Below are positions 1 through 8,283 of a stretch of DNA of 64,000 bases, piece by piece. How positions within the stretch are numbered: the stretch's first letter is position 1; every line of letters begins with the position of its first letter. Source of the stretch: Kribbella sp. VKM Ac-2569 (GTDB lineage: Bacteria > Actinomycetota > Actinomycetes > Propionibacteriales > Kribbellaceae). The translations under genes and the position numbers were made by a program. The notes under the pieces are model-generated. The model worked only from the letters and a program-made list of their open reading frames with translations. It had not been told where the DNA came from and ran no database searches. Location: assembly GCF_004216905.1 (NCBI RefSeq), contig NZ_SGXJ01000005.1, forward strand, positions 62,001 through 126,000, read 5' to 3'.

Positions 1-208
1 CGATCGCGCCGGCGATCCCGGTCAGCAGTGCGGTCAGCCCCATCGCGACCAGCCAGCCGTAGAACGTCCCGCCGCCACCTGTAGGGCGCCTGTGTACCCG
101 GTCCCGGACCCGGACCCGGACCGGAGCGGCGCTCCGCTCCTCCTCGTACAGCTCGGACGGGCCGAGCCGGTCGACGCGTGTGTCTTCCTGATGCTGCTGC
201 TGGGTCAT
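1..208 (-). CDS. Membrane protein, C-terminus outside the window (partial)
   Basis: Only the first 69 codons are present; the gene runs off the left edge. The start is the ATG at 206-208, with a GAGGAG ribosome-binding site about 8 bases upstream. The N-terminus is polar and rich in Gln, Glu and Arg, and is followed by a hydrophobic stretch (GTFYGWLVAMGLTALLTGIAG). That stretch resembles the first membrane segment of the neighbouring gene at 281-970, so the two look like tandem relatives. No function can be assigned. That it is a real gene is well supported by the start context and the similarity to its neighbour. Confidence 0.6.
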   Translation of the reverse strand, partial: MTQQQHQEDTRVDRLGPSELYEEERSAAPVRVRVRDRVHRRPTGGGGTFYGWLVAMGLTALLTGIAGAI

Positions 209-280
209 GTCAGCTTCTCCTCATCGGACAAGCCCCGTGTACCTCCCCGGTACCCGGCCAGAAACCGACAGACCGTTTAC

Positions 281-970
281 TCAGAGCAACTGGTCGATGC
301 GGTCGTGGTAGCGCCTGCCGGATTTGCCGCCGAGGATCGCGGCCAGGAGCGTCAGGACCAGCAAGGTGGCCGCTGCTGCGATGCTGCCGAGCAGGAGGGT
401 GTTGTCGGCGAGCGCCACGTTCGGCCGGTTGATCTCGTCGACCAGGCCGTACTGGCTGTCCAGCACCCAACCGGCACCGCCGGCGAGCGCTCCGACGAGC
501 AGAGCGATCATCCAGACGCCGAAGCCCTGCCGTCCGCCGTCGAAGCGTGCGAGCCGGCCGGCGACGTACCCGCCGATGTAGAACGCCAGCGTCAGCATGA
601 AGATCGTGACACCTGCCGCGGTGAGCGAGGCCGCGCCGGGCTGCGCCTTCGCGTCGCTGGTGGTGTAGTCCAGGATCTCGGCGGTGCCGAGCGCGGCGGC
701 GGACACGGCGGCCATCAGCAGCACCGACATCGAGATCGCGATCAGCCACCCGAAGAACGCCGCACCGAACTTGAACCCGCGGTACGACAGCAGGTCCGGA
801 TCGAGGTCCTGCTCGGCCGCCGCCGGAGGCGTCCGCAGCGGCTGGTCCGGGATCGAAATCGTGCTCATCGCCCGGCTCGCGGCCGCGCGCGCCTCCTCGT
901 ACTTCTGCGTGCTGGCGTCGCCGGCGGGCGTGGTGATCGTGGCGGTGTCGCCGGGGTACTGCTGACTCAT
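281..970 (-). CDS. Four-helix membrane protein of unknown function
   Basis: The protein has 229 residues. A polar cytoplasmic-looking N-terminus of about 68 residues is followed by four hydrophobic segments near residues 70-95, 118-140, 152-172 and 192-215. It ends in a short basic tail. An AGGAG site precedes the ATG. The first membrane segment (GAAFFGWLIAISMSVLL) resembles that of the partial gene at 1-208, 72 bases downstream, which suggests duplication and co-transcription. I do not recognise a catalytic motif. It may be a general envelope protein; no function is claimed. Confidence 0.7.
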   Translation of the reverse strand: MSQQYPGDTATITTPAGDASTQKYEEARAAASRAMSTISIPDQPLRTPPAAAEQDLDPDLLSYRGFKFGAAFFGWLIAISMSVLLMAAVSAAALGTAEILDYTTSDAKAQPGAASLTAAGVTIFMLTLAFYIGGYVAGRLARFDGGRQGFGVWMIALLVGALAGGAGWVLDSQYGLVDEINRPNVALADNTLLLGSIAAAATLLVLTLLAAILGGKSGRRYHDRIDQLL

Positions 971-1048
971 CTCCGCTGGCTCCTCAGGTCGGCTTCGGGG
1001 CGGTCCCTACCCGTCCGCACTGCGCCTGACACGGCCGGAGTGCTGAAT

Positions 1049-2575
1049 TTAACCGACTCCTGGGGTGGCTTCACTCACCGTCGCCGGGTATCGGCGTGGA
1101 GTGAACACCAGCGAGCCGGCCGGCCGGGGCACAGTACGGGTCTGTGACGAGCCGACCAGGAGCAGGCACCGCATGTCAACCGTTTGAGGATCCAGTTCCG
1201 CCAGTGTTGTCACAGTGATCGACTCCTCCGGCCCGCCCACGTCGCGTCCGACCACGACCGGCGTACCGGGGGAGCGGTGCTCCAGGAGCAGGTCCCGGGT
1301 CGCCTCGACCTGCCAGGTCCGGGACCTGGAGGCGGGGTTGTAGATCGCTATCGCCAGGTCTGCCTGCGCTGCCGCGGTCAGGCGCTGGGCGATCACGTCC
1401 CACGGCTTGAGCCGGTCCGATAGCGACAACACGCAGTAGTCGTGTCCGAGCGGCGCACCGACCCGGCTGGCGACCGCCTGTGCGGCCGTCATGCCAGGCA
1501 GCACCCGTACGACGATGTCGGCGTACTCCGGCTCCGCCGCGATCTCTGTGACCGCACTGGCCATGGCGAACACCCCTGGGTCACCGGACGAGACCACAAC
1601 CACCGTGGAGCCCTTACGAGCCAGATCGAGGGCGAACGCGGCCCGCTCCGACTCAACGCGGTTGTCCGAGCCGTGCTTGCGCTGACGGGCCCGGTCCGGC
1701 AAGCGGTCGACGTACGTCGTGTAGCCGATCACGTCGTCCGCACTGGCGATCGCGGCGCGCACCTCCGGCGTCATCCACTCCGGGCCGGCCGGACCGAGGC
1801 CGACGACGGTGACTGAGCCTTCGGTGGCGGTCTTGGTCACGGGTGCGGCGAAGGTGTTGTTGATGGGGCTCGGGAGGAGGGCGAGGGAGAAGTACGGGAC
1901 CTCGTCCGGGTCGACCTCGTTGAGCGGTGCTGTGCGCTGAGCGTCGGTTGTCGCGCGTTCGACGTACCAGGCCTCGTCGGCGCGACCTGCGAGCTCGAAG
2001 GCTTCGCGGACTCCGGCGAACGTGCGGCCGAGCTTCATCACGGCGGCTGCGTCGGTCGAGCGGAGGCGGTCCGCCAGTACGTCGGGTGGCAAGGTGCCGG
2101 GCAGGACGGTGAGGATCTCGTCGCGCTCGCAGAGCGGGCGGCCGAGTACGGCGGCTGCGGCGCTCACAGAGGTGACGCCAGGGACCACCTCGCACGGGTA
2201 GCGGTCCGCGAGGCGCTTGTGCATGTGCATGTACGAGCCGTAGAACAGCGGATCGCCCTCCGCGAGGACGATCACGTCCCGGCCCGCGTCGAGATGCGCG
2301 GCGAGCCGGGCGGCGCAGTCGGCGTAGAAGTCGTCCATCGCGCCCTGGTACCCGCCCGGATGGTCGGTCGTCTCCGTGGTGAGCGGGTAGACGAGGTGCT
2401 CCTCGAGCTGCCCGGGCGTCAGGTACGGCGCGGCGACCGACCGCGCGATGCTCCGCCCGTGCCGCGCACTGTGGAACGCGATCACGTCCGCAGCCCCGAT
2501 CAACCGAGCCGCCTTCACCGTCACCAGCTCAGGATCCCCAGGCCCGAGCCCGACCCCCCACAACCGCCCGGTCAC
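1049..2575 (-). CDS. cobIJ: Fused precorrin-2 C20- and precorrin-3B C17-methyltransferase (CobIJ)
   Basis: This 508-residue protein joins two SAM-dependent tetrapyrrole methyltransferases of cobalamin synthesis. The CobI half opens with the glycine-rich loop GVGLGPGDPE (residues 7-16) and contains LAEGDPLFYGS and a VPGVTS motif. The CobJ half restarts at about residue 254 with VVGLGPAGPE and contains SSGDPGVFAMAS and LPGMTA. In the oxygen-dependent pathway CobI makes precorrin-3A, and CobJ ring-contracts precorrin-3B to precorrin-4. The GTG start overlaps the cobH stop by four bases (GTGA), so translation is probably coupled. Fused CobIJ proteins are common in actinomycetes. The reading frame is intact. 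Confidence 0.93.
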   Translation of the reverse strand: MTGRLWGVGLGPGDPELVTVKAARLIGAADVIAFHSARHGRSIARSVAAPYLTPGQLEEHLVYPLTTETTDHPGGYQGAMDDFYADCAARLAAHLDAGRDVIVLAEGDPLFYGSYMHMHKRLADRYPCEVVPGVTSVSAAAAVLGRPLCERDEILTVLPGTLPPDVLADRLRSTDAAAVMKLGRTFAGVREAFELAGRADEAWYVERATTDAQRTAPLNEVDPDEVPYFSLALLPSPINNTFAAPVTKTATEGSVTVVGLGPAGPEWMTPEVRAAIASADDVIGYTTYVDRLPDRARQRKHGSDNRVESERAAFALDLARKGSTVVVVSSGDPGVFAMASAVTEIAAEPEYADIVVRVLPGMTAAQAVASRVGAPLGHDYCVLSLSDRLKPWDVIAQRLTAAAQADLAIAIYNPASRSRTWQVEATRDLLLEHRSPGTPVVVGRDVGGPEESITVTTLAELDPQTVDMRCLLLVGSSQTRTVPRPAGSLVFTPRRYPATVSEATPGVG

Positions 2576-3201
2576 TCTGCCTCACTCGCAATCGCGTTGA
2601 TGGCGGCAGCGGTGATCGCGCTGCCACCCCGGCGTCCTCGGACGACGAAGTACTCCAGTCCGAGCTCGTTCGCCGCCAGCGCTTCCTTGGACTCTGCCGC
2701 GCCGATGAACCCGACCGGAATGCCCAGCACCGCTGCCGGACGCGGACCGCCGCCCGCGATCACCTCCAGCAAGCGGAACAGTGTGGTCGGCGCGTTTCCG
2801 ATAGCAACAACTGCGCCTTCCAGATGATCCAGCCAGAGGTCGACGGCCGCTGCACTCCTGGTGGTTTCCAGTTGCTGCGCCAGCTCGACCGTGCGCGGGT
2901 CCTGCAACGTGCAGATCACCTCGTTGTCGGCCGGGAGCCGTCGCCGGGTGATGCCGGCCGCGACCATCTGCGCGTCGCACAGGATCGGTGCACCGTTCTG
3001 GAGCGCGGCGCGGGCGTTCTTCACCACGTTCGGCGACCAGGCGAGGTCGGCGACCAGGTCGGTCATCCCGCACGCGTGAATCATCCGTACGGCGACCTGT
3101 GCCACGTCGGCCGGCAGCCCGTCGAGCGCCGCCTCGGCCCGGATCGTCGCGAACGACCGCCGGTAGATCTCCGCGCCGTCCCGCTCGTACTCGTAACTCA
3201 C
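2572..3201 (-). CDS. cobH: Precorrin-8X methylmutase (CobH)
   Basis: CobH (209 residues) moves the C11 methyl group of precorrin-8X to C12, giving hydrogenobyrinate. The family core is visible: YRRSFATIRAEA near the start, then MIHACGMTDL with His42 as the likely catalytic histidine. CDAQMVAAGITRRRLP and the late GFIGAAESKEAL segment follow. I chose the GTG at 3199-3201 because it overlaps the cobG stop codon by four bases (GTGA) and follows a GGGGAACG sequence; a longer upstream frame would run into cobG. The start of cobIJ overlaps its own stop in the same way. Confidence 0.92.
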   Translation of the reverse strand: MSYEYERDGAEIYRRSFATIRAEAALDGLPADVAQVAVRMIHACGMTDLVADLAWSPNVVKNARAALQNGAPILCDAQMVAAGITRRRLPADNEVICTLQDPRTVELAQQLETTRSAAAVDLWLDHLEGAVVAIGNAPTTLFRLLEVIAGGGPRPAAVLGIPVGFIGAAESKEALAANELGLEYFVVRGRRGGSAITAAAINAIASEAE

Positions 3202-4295
3202 ACCCGTTCCCCGTCCACCAGATAACCGTTGCCTATCGCAAGAACATCGACGAACCCGGCGCCCGGCTTCCCGCACCGCCGCTCACAACCCGACCAGTGC
3301 ACCCGCCGCCCAGGCCCAACCACTCGCGCCAACTCACCTAGCATCCTGGTCGCGTCTGCGCGCACATCGGCCAGTGCCTTCGCACATCCGGGCTGGCCTG
3401 CGCAAGCCGTGACACCTTCCCAGACGGAATCGGGCGTGGTCACCAGTCCGACCTCTTCCAGGCCGGTGCTACCCGCCGGCACCACAACAGAGCGCCACGG
3501 CGTGACCCGAACCTCATCGCCAACCCGCACCAACGCGGCAGCCTGCTCCTGCGTCAAACTTCCCAGCGGAACCGTGACAACCAGCGCCGTCCCATGCACA
3601 CCAGCAACGACCCGCTCCGTCTCAGCCGGCAGCATCTCAGTCGCCCGCAGCCCAAGCCGCTCCAGGACCAGCTCCTCACCACGAGCGACCTCAGCGATCC
3701 GCCACTCCTGGTCGCGCACCGCCAGGAACGCCTCCGCCGCAGCCAGCATCAGCTCCGGCACCATGTCCCACTGAACCCGCACACCGCGGGTCCCGAGGCT
3801 CAGCAAGGCAGTCCGCTCGTCCAGGGTTCGCACAGCAACATCTGGTGCTAGTTCGGCCAGGTCCCCGCGTCCATCGTCCAGCGCGAACAGGAACCGTCCC
3901 GGCAGGTCAGCCAACGCAGGGCGGTCGCACAGCGCCCGATCCAGCGCAGTGGCCACAGGAAGTACGTCGTACCTCGACTGTTGGTCCAGACCGGAGAGCG
4001 GTGACGCCAGGATGTTGCGGACGCGTTCATGTGCGATCGACGGCAGCAGACCGGCCGTAAAGAGGCGGTCCGACAGGTCCTGCGGCCCGTCGGCCTGCAG
4101 TCCGCGGAGTTGTACGTTGCCCCGCGACGTGAGCTCCAGTCGCCCGTCACCCAGTTCAGCGGCAGCAAGACGGAGTACGTCAAGCTGCGTCGTCGTCAGC
4201 CGTCCACCGGGGACCCGTACGCGTGCGAGACCGCCGTCTGCCGCTTGGTGCACTGCCAGCACACCAGGGCATCGATCGACTTCAGTCCTCGCCAC
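3198..4295 (-). CDS. cobG: Precorrin-3B synthase (CobG), Fe-S/siroheme-type monooxygenase
   Basis: CobG uses oxygen to convert precorrin-3A to precorrin-3B, so its presence points to the aerobic B12 route. The 365-residue protein has the nitrite/sulfite reductase fold: ferredoxin-like half-domains (CPGVLAVHQAADGGLARVRV near the start) and the cluster-binding cysteines C298-x5-C304 and C337-x3-C341 near the C-terminus. The start is the GTG at 4293-4295, 10 bases after the MFS stop; a GGGGAC sequence overlaps that stop, so spacing is long and the exact start is uncertain. It is slightly short for the family but carries all four cysteines. Confidence 0.88.
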   Translation of the reverse strand: MARTEVDRCPGVLAVHQAADGGLARVRVPGGRLTTTQLDVLRLAAAELGDGRLELTSRGNVQLRGLQADGPQDLSDRLFTAGLLPSIAHERVRNILASPLSGLDQQSRYDVLPVATALDRALCDRPALADLPGRFLFALDDGRGDLAELAPDVAVRTLDERTALLSLGTRGVRVQWDMVPELMLAAAEAFLAVRDQEWRIAEVARGEELVLERLGLRATEMLPAETERVVAGVHGTALVVTVPLGSLTQEQAAALVRVGDEVRVTPWRSVVVPAGSTGLEEVGLVTTPDSVWEGVTACAGQPGCAKALADVRADATRMLGELARVVGPGRRVHWSGCERRCGKPGAGFVDVLAIGNGYLVDGERV

Positions 4296-4305
4296 AGCCG
4301 TGATG

Positions 4306-5478
4306 CTACGTCCCCGGAACCTGGTGTGTTCTGGCCCACAGCAGGAACCCGACCGCCAGCAGCGCACACCCGCCTCCGGCCACCATCGCCATCGGCACCG
4401 ACCACGCATCCACCACGAGCCCACCGAGTAGCGCCCCGGCCGACAGCACCGCCTGGAACGAGGAGGTGAACCACACGGTCGCCGCCTCCGGCGACTCGGG
4501 CACGGCCTGCGCGAACATGCTCATGGAGCAGACCGGTACGCCGCCGTACCCGAGTCCCCAGACCACGAGAATCAGCAACGCTCCCGCCGTACTGCGGCCA
4601 GCCACCGGCATGAGGAGCGTCGCTGCGGCTATCAGTGCGGCACAGGTGGCGAAGGTGATGAGGAGGTTGCGGGCTGCCCACAGGCCCGCGACGACGTTGC
4701 CGATCAGACCTGCGGCGCCGTAGACGAGCAGGAACAGGCCGATGAGCTCTGGACGCACCACCTCGCGCAGGAACGGCGTGACGTAGGTGTAGGTCGCGAA
4801 GTGTGCCGTGACGATCAGGCAGGTGACGATGAGGGCGGTCCGACTGCTGCGGAAGGCCTTGCGGAGTACCGCGGCGTGGGTGACCTGCAACGGCGGCAGT
4901 GGCGACACGGTGGTGCGAAGTGTGACCAGTGCGAGTAGGGCGAGTACGCCGAGCGCTGCGAACGACGTACGCCAGCCGGCGAGCTCACCGACGAACGTTC
5001 CTGCAGGTACGCCGAGCACTGAGCCGAGCGGGACTGCCGAGAAGATGACAGCTGTCGCTCGCGGCGCCCATCGCTTCGGTACGAGTCGTCCGGCGAGACC
5101 GGCGCCGATGGACCAGAAGCCGCCGATAGTCAGGCCGACGAGGAATCGGGCGACCAGTTCGAGCCAGAAGACCGGTGCGGCTGCTGCGAGGAAGCCGGCC
5201 ACGGCCAGCAGGACCATGAGGGCACAGAGCATGAGGCGTCGGTCCAGCCGAGCTGTCGCGAGTGTGACGACCGGTGCGGCGACAGCGGCGACCAGACCGG
5301 GCATCGTCATCAGCCAGCCGGTGCGGCCCGGGGTGAGCGCGAAGTCGGCGCCGATCGGGCTGAGGAGGCCGATCGGGAGGATCTCGGTGGTGACGATCGC
5401 GAAGATCCCCAGCGTCACCGCGCCGACCCCGAACCACTGGACGGCCCGTGGTGCAGTCTGGGTTGTCAGAACAGTCAT
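4306..5478 (-). CDS. MFS transporter, drug/sugar-efflux (AraJ/YdhP-like) type
   Basis: A 390-residue major facilitator with about 12 hydrophobic helices. It starts MTVLTTQTAPRAVQWFGVGAVTLGIFAIVTTEILPIGLL, and this 'TEILPIGLL' region resembles the TEF(L/M)PVGLL motif of the 12-helix drug:proton antiporter family. A longer upstream frame exists, but it lacks a membrane helix and reaches into the divergent promoter, so I use the ATG at 5476-5478. It lies 10 bases upstream of cobG on the same strand, so cobG may depend on its promoter. A MarR gene is divergent, the usual arrangement for an effector-induced pump. The substrate is unknown. Confidence 0.82.
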   Translation of the reverse strand: MTVLTTQTAPRAVQWFGVGAVTLGIFAIVTTEILPIGLLSPIGADFALTPGRTGWLMTMPGLVAAVAAPVVTLATARLDRRLMLCALMVLLAVAGFLAAAAPVFWLELVARFLVGLTIGGFWSIGAGLAGRLVPKRWAPRATAVIFSAVPLGSVLGVPAGTFVGELAGWRTSFAALGVLALLALVTLRTTVSPLPPLQVTHAAVLRKAFRSSRTALIVTCLIVTAHFATYTYVTPFLREVVRPELIGLFLLVYGAAGLIGNVVAGLWAARNLLITFATCAALIAAATLLMPVAGRSTAGALLILVVWGLGYGGVPVCSMSMFAQAVPESPEAATVWFTSSFQAVLSAGALLGGLVVDAWSVPMAMVAGGGCALLAVGFLLWARTHQVPGT

Positions 5479-5573
5479 GCATTCCAGGCAACTGTCCGTG
5501 ACGCCGACCGGCTCGCGGTTTTGCGACAGCCCGCTCGAGAGCCACCAAGCCGTCGCATTTCCGCGCACGGGGA

Positions 5574-5620
5574 ATGATCCGGCTCGGGATGATCTCCGGA
5601 CAGATGATCCGAGCTAGTCT
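5574..5620 (+). promoter_or_regulatory. Three ATGATC direct repeats at 15-bp spacing plus a leaderless -10 for marR
   Basis: ATGATC begins at 5574, 5589 and 5604, exactly 15 bp apart, and TCCGG- or CCGG-like bases follow each copy. A TAGTCT -10-like hexamer lies at 5615-5620, seven bases before the ATG at 5628, which is the geometry of a leaderless actinobacterial promoter. The repeats cover the -55 to -20 region, as expected for an operator. Confidence 0.45.
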
Positions 5621-5627
5621 CGAAGGT

Positions 5628-6110
5628 ATGGCGCAGCTTCCGGAACGTACCGTCCCCGACCTCACCGGCTACCTCACGCACGCCGGCCATGTCCTGGAGA
5701 CCCAGCTGTCCGCGGCGCTGGCGGAGATCGGCCTGACGCTGCGGATGCAGTGCGTACTGCGCCACGCACTCGAGGCCGAACGCACGCAGATCCAGATCGC
5801 CGAACTGTCCTACATGGACAAGACCACGATGGTGGTCACCGTCGACGCACTCGAGAAGGCCGGGTACGCCGAACGCCGGCCCTCCGCGACCGACCGCCGC
5901 GCCCGCATCATCGCCGTCACCGACGCCGGCGCCGAGATCGCCGCAGCCGGCCAGCAGATCGTCGACCGCGTCCACGCCGAGGCCCTCGAAGCCCTCACCG
6001 CCCCGCACCGCAAGACCTTCGTGGACTCCATCACCACCCTGGTGGACGGCCCGCTGGCCACCCCGACCACGGCGCAACCCGTACGCCGCTCCCGCCAGCG
6101 CACGAGCTGA
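5628..6110 (+). CDS. MarR-family transcriptional regulator
   Basis: A 160-residue winged-helix regulator. The MarR core is clear: an alpha-helical dimer arm at 10-40, a recognition region (IQIAELSYMDKTTMVVTVDALEKAGYAERR) and the wing with the DRRAR motif (SATDRRARIIAVTDAG). I use the ATG at 5628 because a TAGTCT hexamer sits exactly seven bases upstream. Upstream in-frame ATGs are part of the ATGATC repeats and more likely operator DNA. It is divergent from the MFS gene at 4306-5478 and lies upstream of a second exporter at 6218, so it probably represses one or both. Confidence 0.88.
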   Translation: MAQLPERTVPDLTGYLTHAGHVLETQLSAALAEIGLTLRMQCVLRHALEAERTQIQIAELSYMDKTTMVVTVDALEKAGYAERRPSATDRRARIIAVTDAGAEIAAAGQQIVDRVHAEALEALTAPHRKTFVDSITTLVDGPLATPTTAQPVRRSRQRTS

Positions 6111-6150
6111 ATCAACCAGGCGGGCAGCTCATTTCAGGAGTCATCCAATA

Positions 6151-6188
6151 AGAGATCGTCTGTTACAGGACTATCTGTTATGGTCTCT
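6151..6188. promoter_or_regulatory. Repeat-bearing upstream region of the DHA2 exporter
   Basis: In an AT-rich patch, TCTGTTA occurs at 6159-6165 and again at 6174-6180 (15-bp spacing). Both lie between AGAGA (6151-6155) and TCTCT (6184-6188). CTGTTACAG at 6160-6168 is itself a short palindrome. This looks like an operator or promoter for the gene starting at 6218; the bound protein is unknown. Confidence 0.35.
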
Positions 6189-6217
6189 CTCATCGGGCTA
6201 CGTGATGGGAGAGAGCT

Positions 6218-7633
6218 GTGGCTGTGGTGGAGTCGGTGGGGGTACGGGCGCGGGGAAAGGCGCTCGTTGTCCTGTGCGTGATGCAGTTGATGATCATCTT
6301 GGACGGGACCGTGGTGACGGTCGCGTTGCCGACTGTTCAGGCGGAGTTGGGGTTTTCGCAGGCAGGGCTGGCGTGGGTGATGAACTCGTACCTGATCGCG
6401 TTCGCCGGCTTGCTTCTGCTGGCGGGGCGGATCGGGGATCTGATCGGGAGCAAACGAGTCTTCGTCGCAGGGCTCGGGTTGTTCACCGCGGCGTCGTTGT
6501 TGTGCGGGGTGGCGGGCAGTGCGGAGGTGCTGATCGCCGGCAGATTCCTGCAGGGCGTCGGCGGGGCGCTGGCCTCGGCAGTGATCCTGGGCATGATCGT
6601 GAGCCTCTACCCGGCTCCCGGTGAGCAGGCGCGCGCCATGGGTGTCTACAGCTTCACGGCCGCCAGCGGTGCGTCGATCGGGCTCATCTTCGGTGGTGTG
6701 ATCACCCAGACCGTCGGCTGGCACTGGGCGTTCCTGATCAACGTCCCGATCGGTGTGCTCGCGCTCGTGTTCGCCGTACGGCTCCTCGCGCACCAGCCGG
6801 GACTCGGCCTCGCCAACGGTGCTGACGTACTGGGCGCCGTACTGGTGACCGCAGGTCTCTCGCTGGCCGTCTACACGATCGTCCAGACCGCAGAACCACA
6901 GGCGACGCTGACTCGCACGCTGGTGCTGGCCGCGGCGTCGCTACTGCTGCTGACCGCCTTCGTCGTACGCCAGGCGCGCATCAAGCACCCACTGCTTGCC
7001 CTGCGCATCTTCAGGCGCCGTCAACTCACCGTGGCCAACGGTGTGGTCGTACTGCTCTTCGCAGCCGGTTTCGGCTTCCAATTCACCACTGCGCTGTACG
7101 TACAGCGCGTACTCGGCTACGACTCGCTCACCACCGGCCTCGCGTTCCTGCCCGCGCCGCTCATGAACGGGCTGATGTCCCTGTCCCTCGCACCACGCCT
7201 CACCGTCCGCTTCGGCCCACGCAAGATGCTGATCGCCGGACTGGTCGTCTTCCTGCTGGCGCTGCTCTGGATCAGCCGTGCACCAGTAGACGGCTCGTAC
7301 GTCGTCAACGTCGGACCAGTGCTCGCAGTGATGGGTGCCGGCATCGGTGTGGCGATCCCAGCGTCGATCATGCTCGCGATGTCCGGTGCGGACGCCAGCG
7401 ACGCCGGACTCGCCTCAGGACTCAACAACACCGCTCAGCAAGCTGGTGCAGCCGTCGGCACCGCCGTACTGGCCACGCTGGCCGCATCCACCACCTCACA
7501 CCGCCTCACCGAAGGTGCCGGCGACCTGCTGGCACTACGTGACGGCTATGGCGCCGCGTGGCTCGCAGCGGCCGGATTCGTACTGGCAGCCCTCCTGCTG
7601 TCGATCAGTCTGCTCCGGATCGGACACCGCTGA
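6218..7633 (+). CDS. MFS multidrug exporter, DHA2 (EmrB/QacA) family
   Basis: A 471-residue transporter with about 14 hydrophobic segments, the DHA2 count. Helix 1 carries LDGTVVTVALPTVQ (motif D1-like). The first loop has GRIGDLIGSKR (motif A) and helix 4 has GRFLQGVGGALA (motif B). Helix 5 has a motif C-like glycine pattern around GASIGLIFGG. The GTG start follows GGGAGAG. Drug:proton antiport at the cell membrane is the family role; the substrate is unknown. Its position after the MarR gene suggests control by that regulator. Confidence 0.86.
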   Translation: MAVVESVGVRARGKALVVLCVMQLMIILDGTVVTVALPTVQAELGFSQAGLAWVMNSYLIAFAGLLLLAGRIGDLIGSKRVFVAGLGLFTAASLLCGVAGSAEVLIAGRFLQGVGGALASAVILGMIVSLYPAPGEQARAMGVYSFTAASGASIGLIFGGVITQTVGWHWAFLINVPIGVLALVFAVRLLAHQPGLGLANGADVLGAVLVTAGLSLAVYTIVQTAEPQATLTRTLVLAAASLLLLTAFVVRQARIKHPLLALRIFRRRQLTVANGVVVLLFAAGFGFQFTTALYVQRVLGYDSLTTGLAFLPAPLMNGLMSLSLAPRLTVRFGPRKMLIAGLVVFLLALLWISRAPVDGSYVVNVGPVLAVMGAGIGVAIPASIMLAMSGADASDAGLASGLNNTAQQAGAAVGTAVLATLAASTTSHRLTEGAGDLLALRDGYGAAWLAAAGFVLAALLLSISLLRIGHR

Positions 7634-7637
7634 CCGC

Positions 7638-7643
7638 TACTGT
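7638..7643 (+). promoter_or_regulatory. Leaderless -10 element of the TMEM175-like gene
   Basis: TACTGT is followed by exactly seven bases and then GTG at 7651, so transcription probably begins at the start codon. No convincing ribosome-binding site exists upstream, which supports leaderless expression. Confidence 0.4.
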
Positions 7644-7650
7644 GGCGGCC

Positions 7651-8283
7651 GTGAGTATGTCGAGAGACCCCGACCGCCTGGTTCTGTTCACCGATGCGGT
7701 CGTGGCGATCGCCATCACGTTGCTGGTGCTGCCGCTGGTCGACCTCGTACCCGAGGTGAAAGCGGAGGGCGGTGACGCGGTCAGCGTGATCAGCGAGCAC
7801 CGCCAGGAGATCTTCACGTTCCTGCTGAGCTTCGTGGTGATCGCGAGCTTCTGGCTGGGGCATCACCGGCTGTTCGAACACGTCCGCGCGTACACCCCAG
7901 CCATGATGCGGGTGAATCTGCTGTGGTTGCTCACCATCGTCGTACTGCCGTTCCCGACCGAGATCGTCGGTGCATTCGAGAGCGACCGGTTCACCGCCGG
8001 TCTCTACATCGGCACGATCCTGGCGCTCAGTGTGTGCCAGTCCGCGCTCACATGGATGGTCCGTGGTCACAAGGAGTTGGAGAGCCCGGACAACCCGATC
8101 GGGCAGCAGGAGCTTGTCGGCTCCCTGCTGCTGACCGGGTTGACCGTGCTCGCCTACCTCCTGGCGTCGCTGGTGCCAGGCGTGCACTTCTACGCGATGT
8201 TCCTGCTGCTGCTGTCGCCGATCTTCATGCGGGTGTGGAAAGGCCGCTCCAGAACCCGCACTGGTGCTCAGCAGTCAGATTGA
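7651..8283 (+). CDS. TMEM175-family (DUF1211) membrane protein, putative potassium channel
   Basis: A 210-residue protein with about six hydrophobic segments. Near the N-terminus it has RLVLFTDAVVAIAITLLVLPL, a variant of the family hallmark RxxxFSDAV (Thr in place of Ser). Bacterial TMEM175 proteins form tetrameric potassium-selective channels, so this is the likely role. I choose the GTG at 7651 over the ATG at 7657 because TACTGT lies seven bases upstream. Its last 59 bases overlap, tail to tail, the end of the carboxylesterase on the other strand. Confidence 0.8.
   Translation: MSMSRDPDRLVLFTDAVVAIAITLLVLPLVDLVPEVKAEGGDAVSVISEHRQEIFTFLLSFVVIASFWLGHHRLFEHVRAYTPAMMRVNLLWLLTIVVLPFPTEIVGAFESDRFTAGLYIGTILALSVCQSALTWMVRGHKELESPDNPIGQQELVGSLLLTGLTVLAYLLASLVPGVHFYAMFLLLLSPIFMRVWKGRSRTRTGAQQSD

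Noticed and set aside
5479..5573. A cobalamin riboswitch before the cob operon
   Set aside because: The region is too short and no B12-box-like sequence was recognised; the operon appears to start from a MarR-linked promoter.
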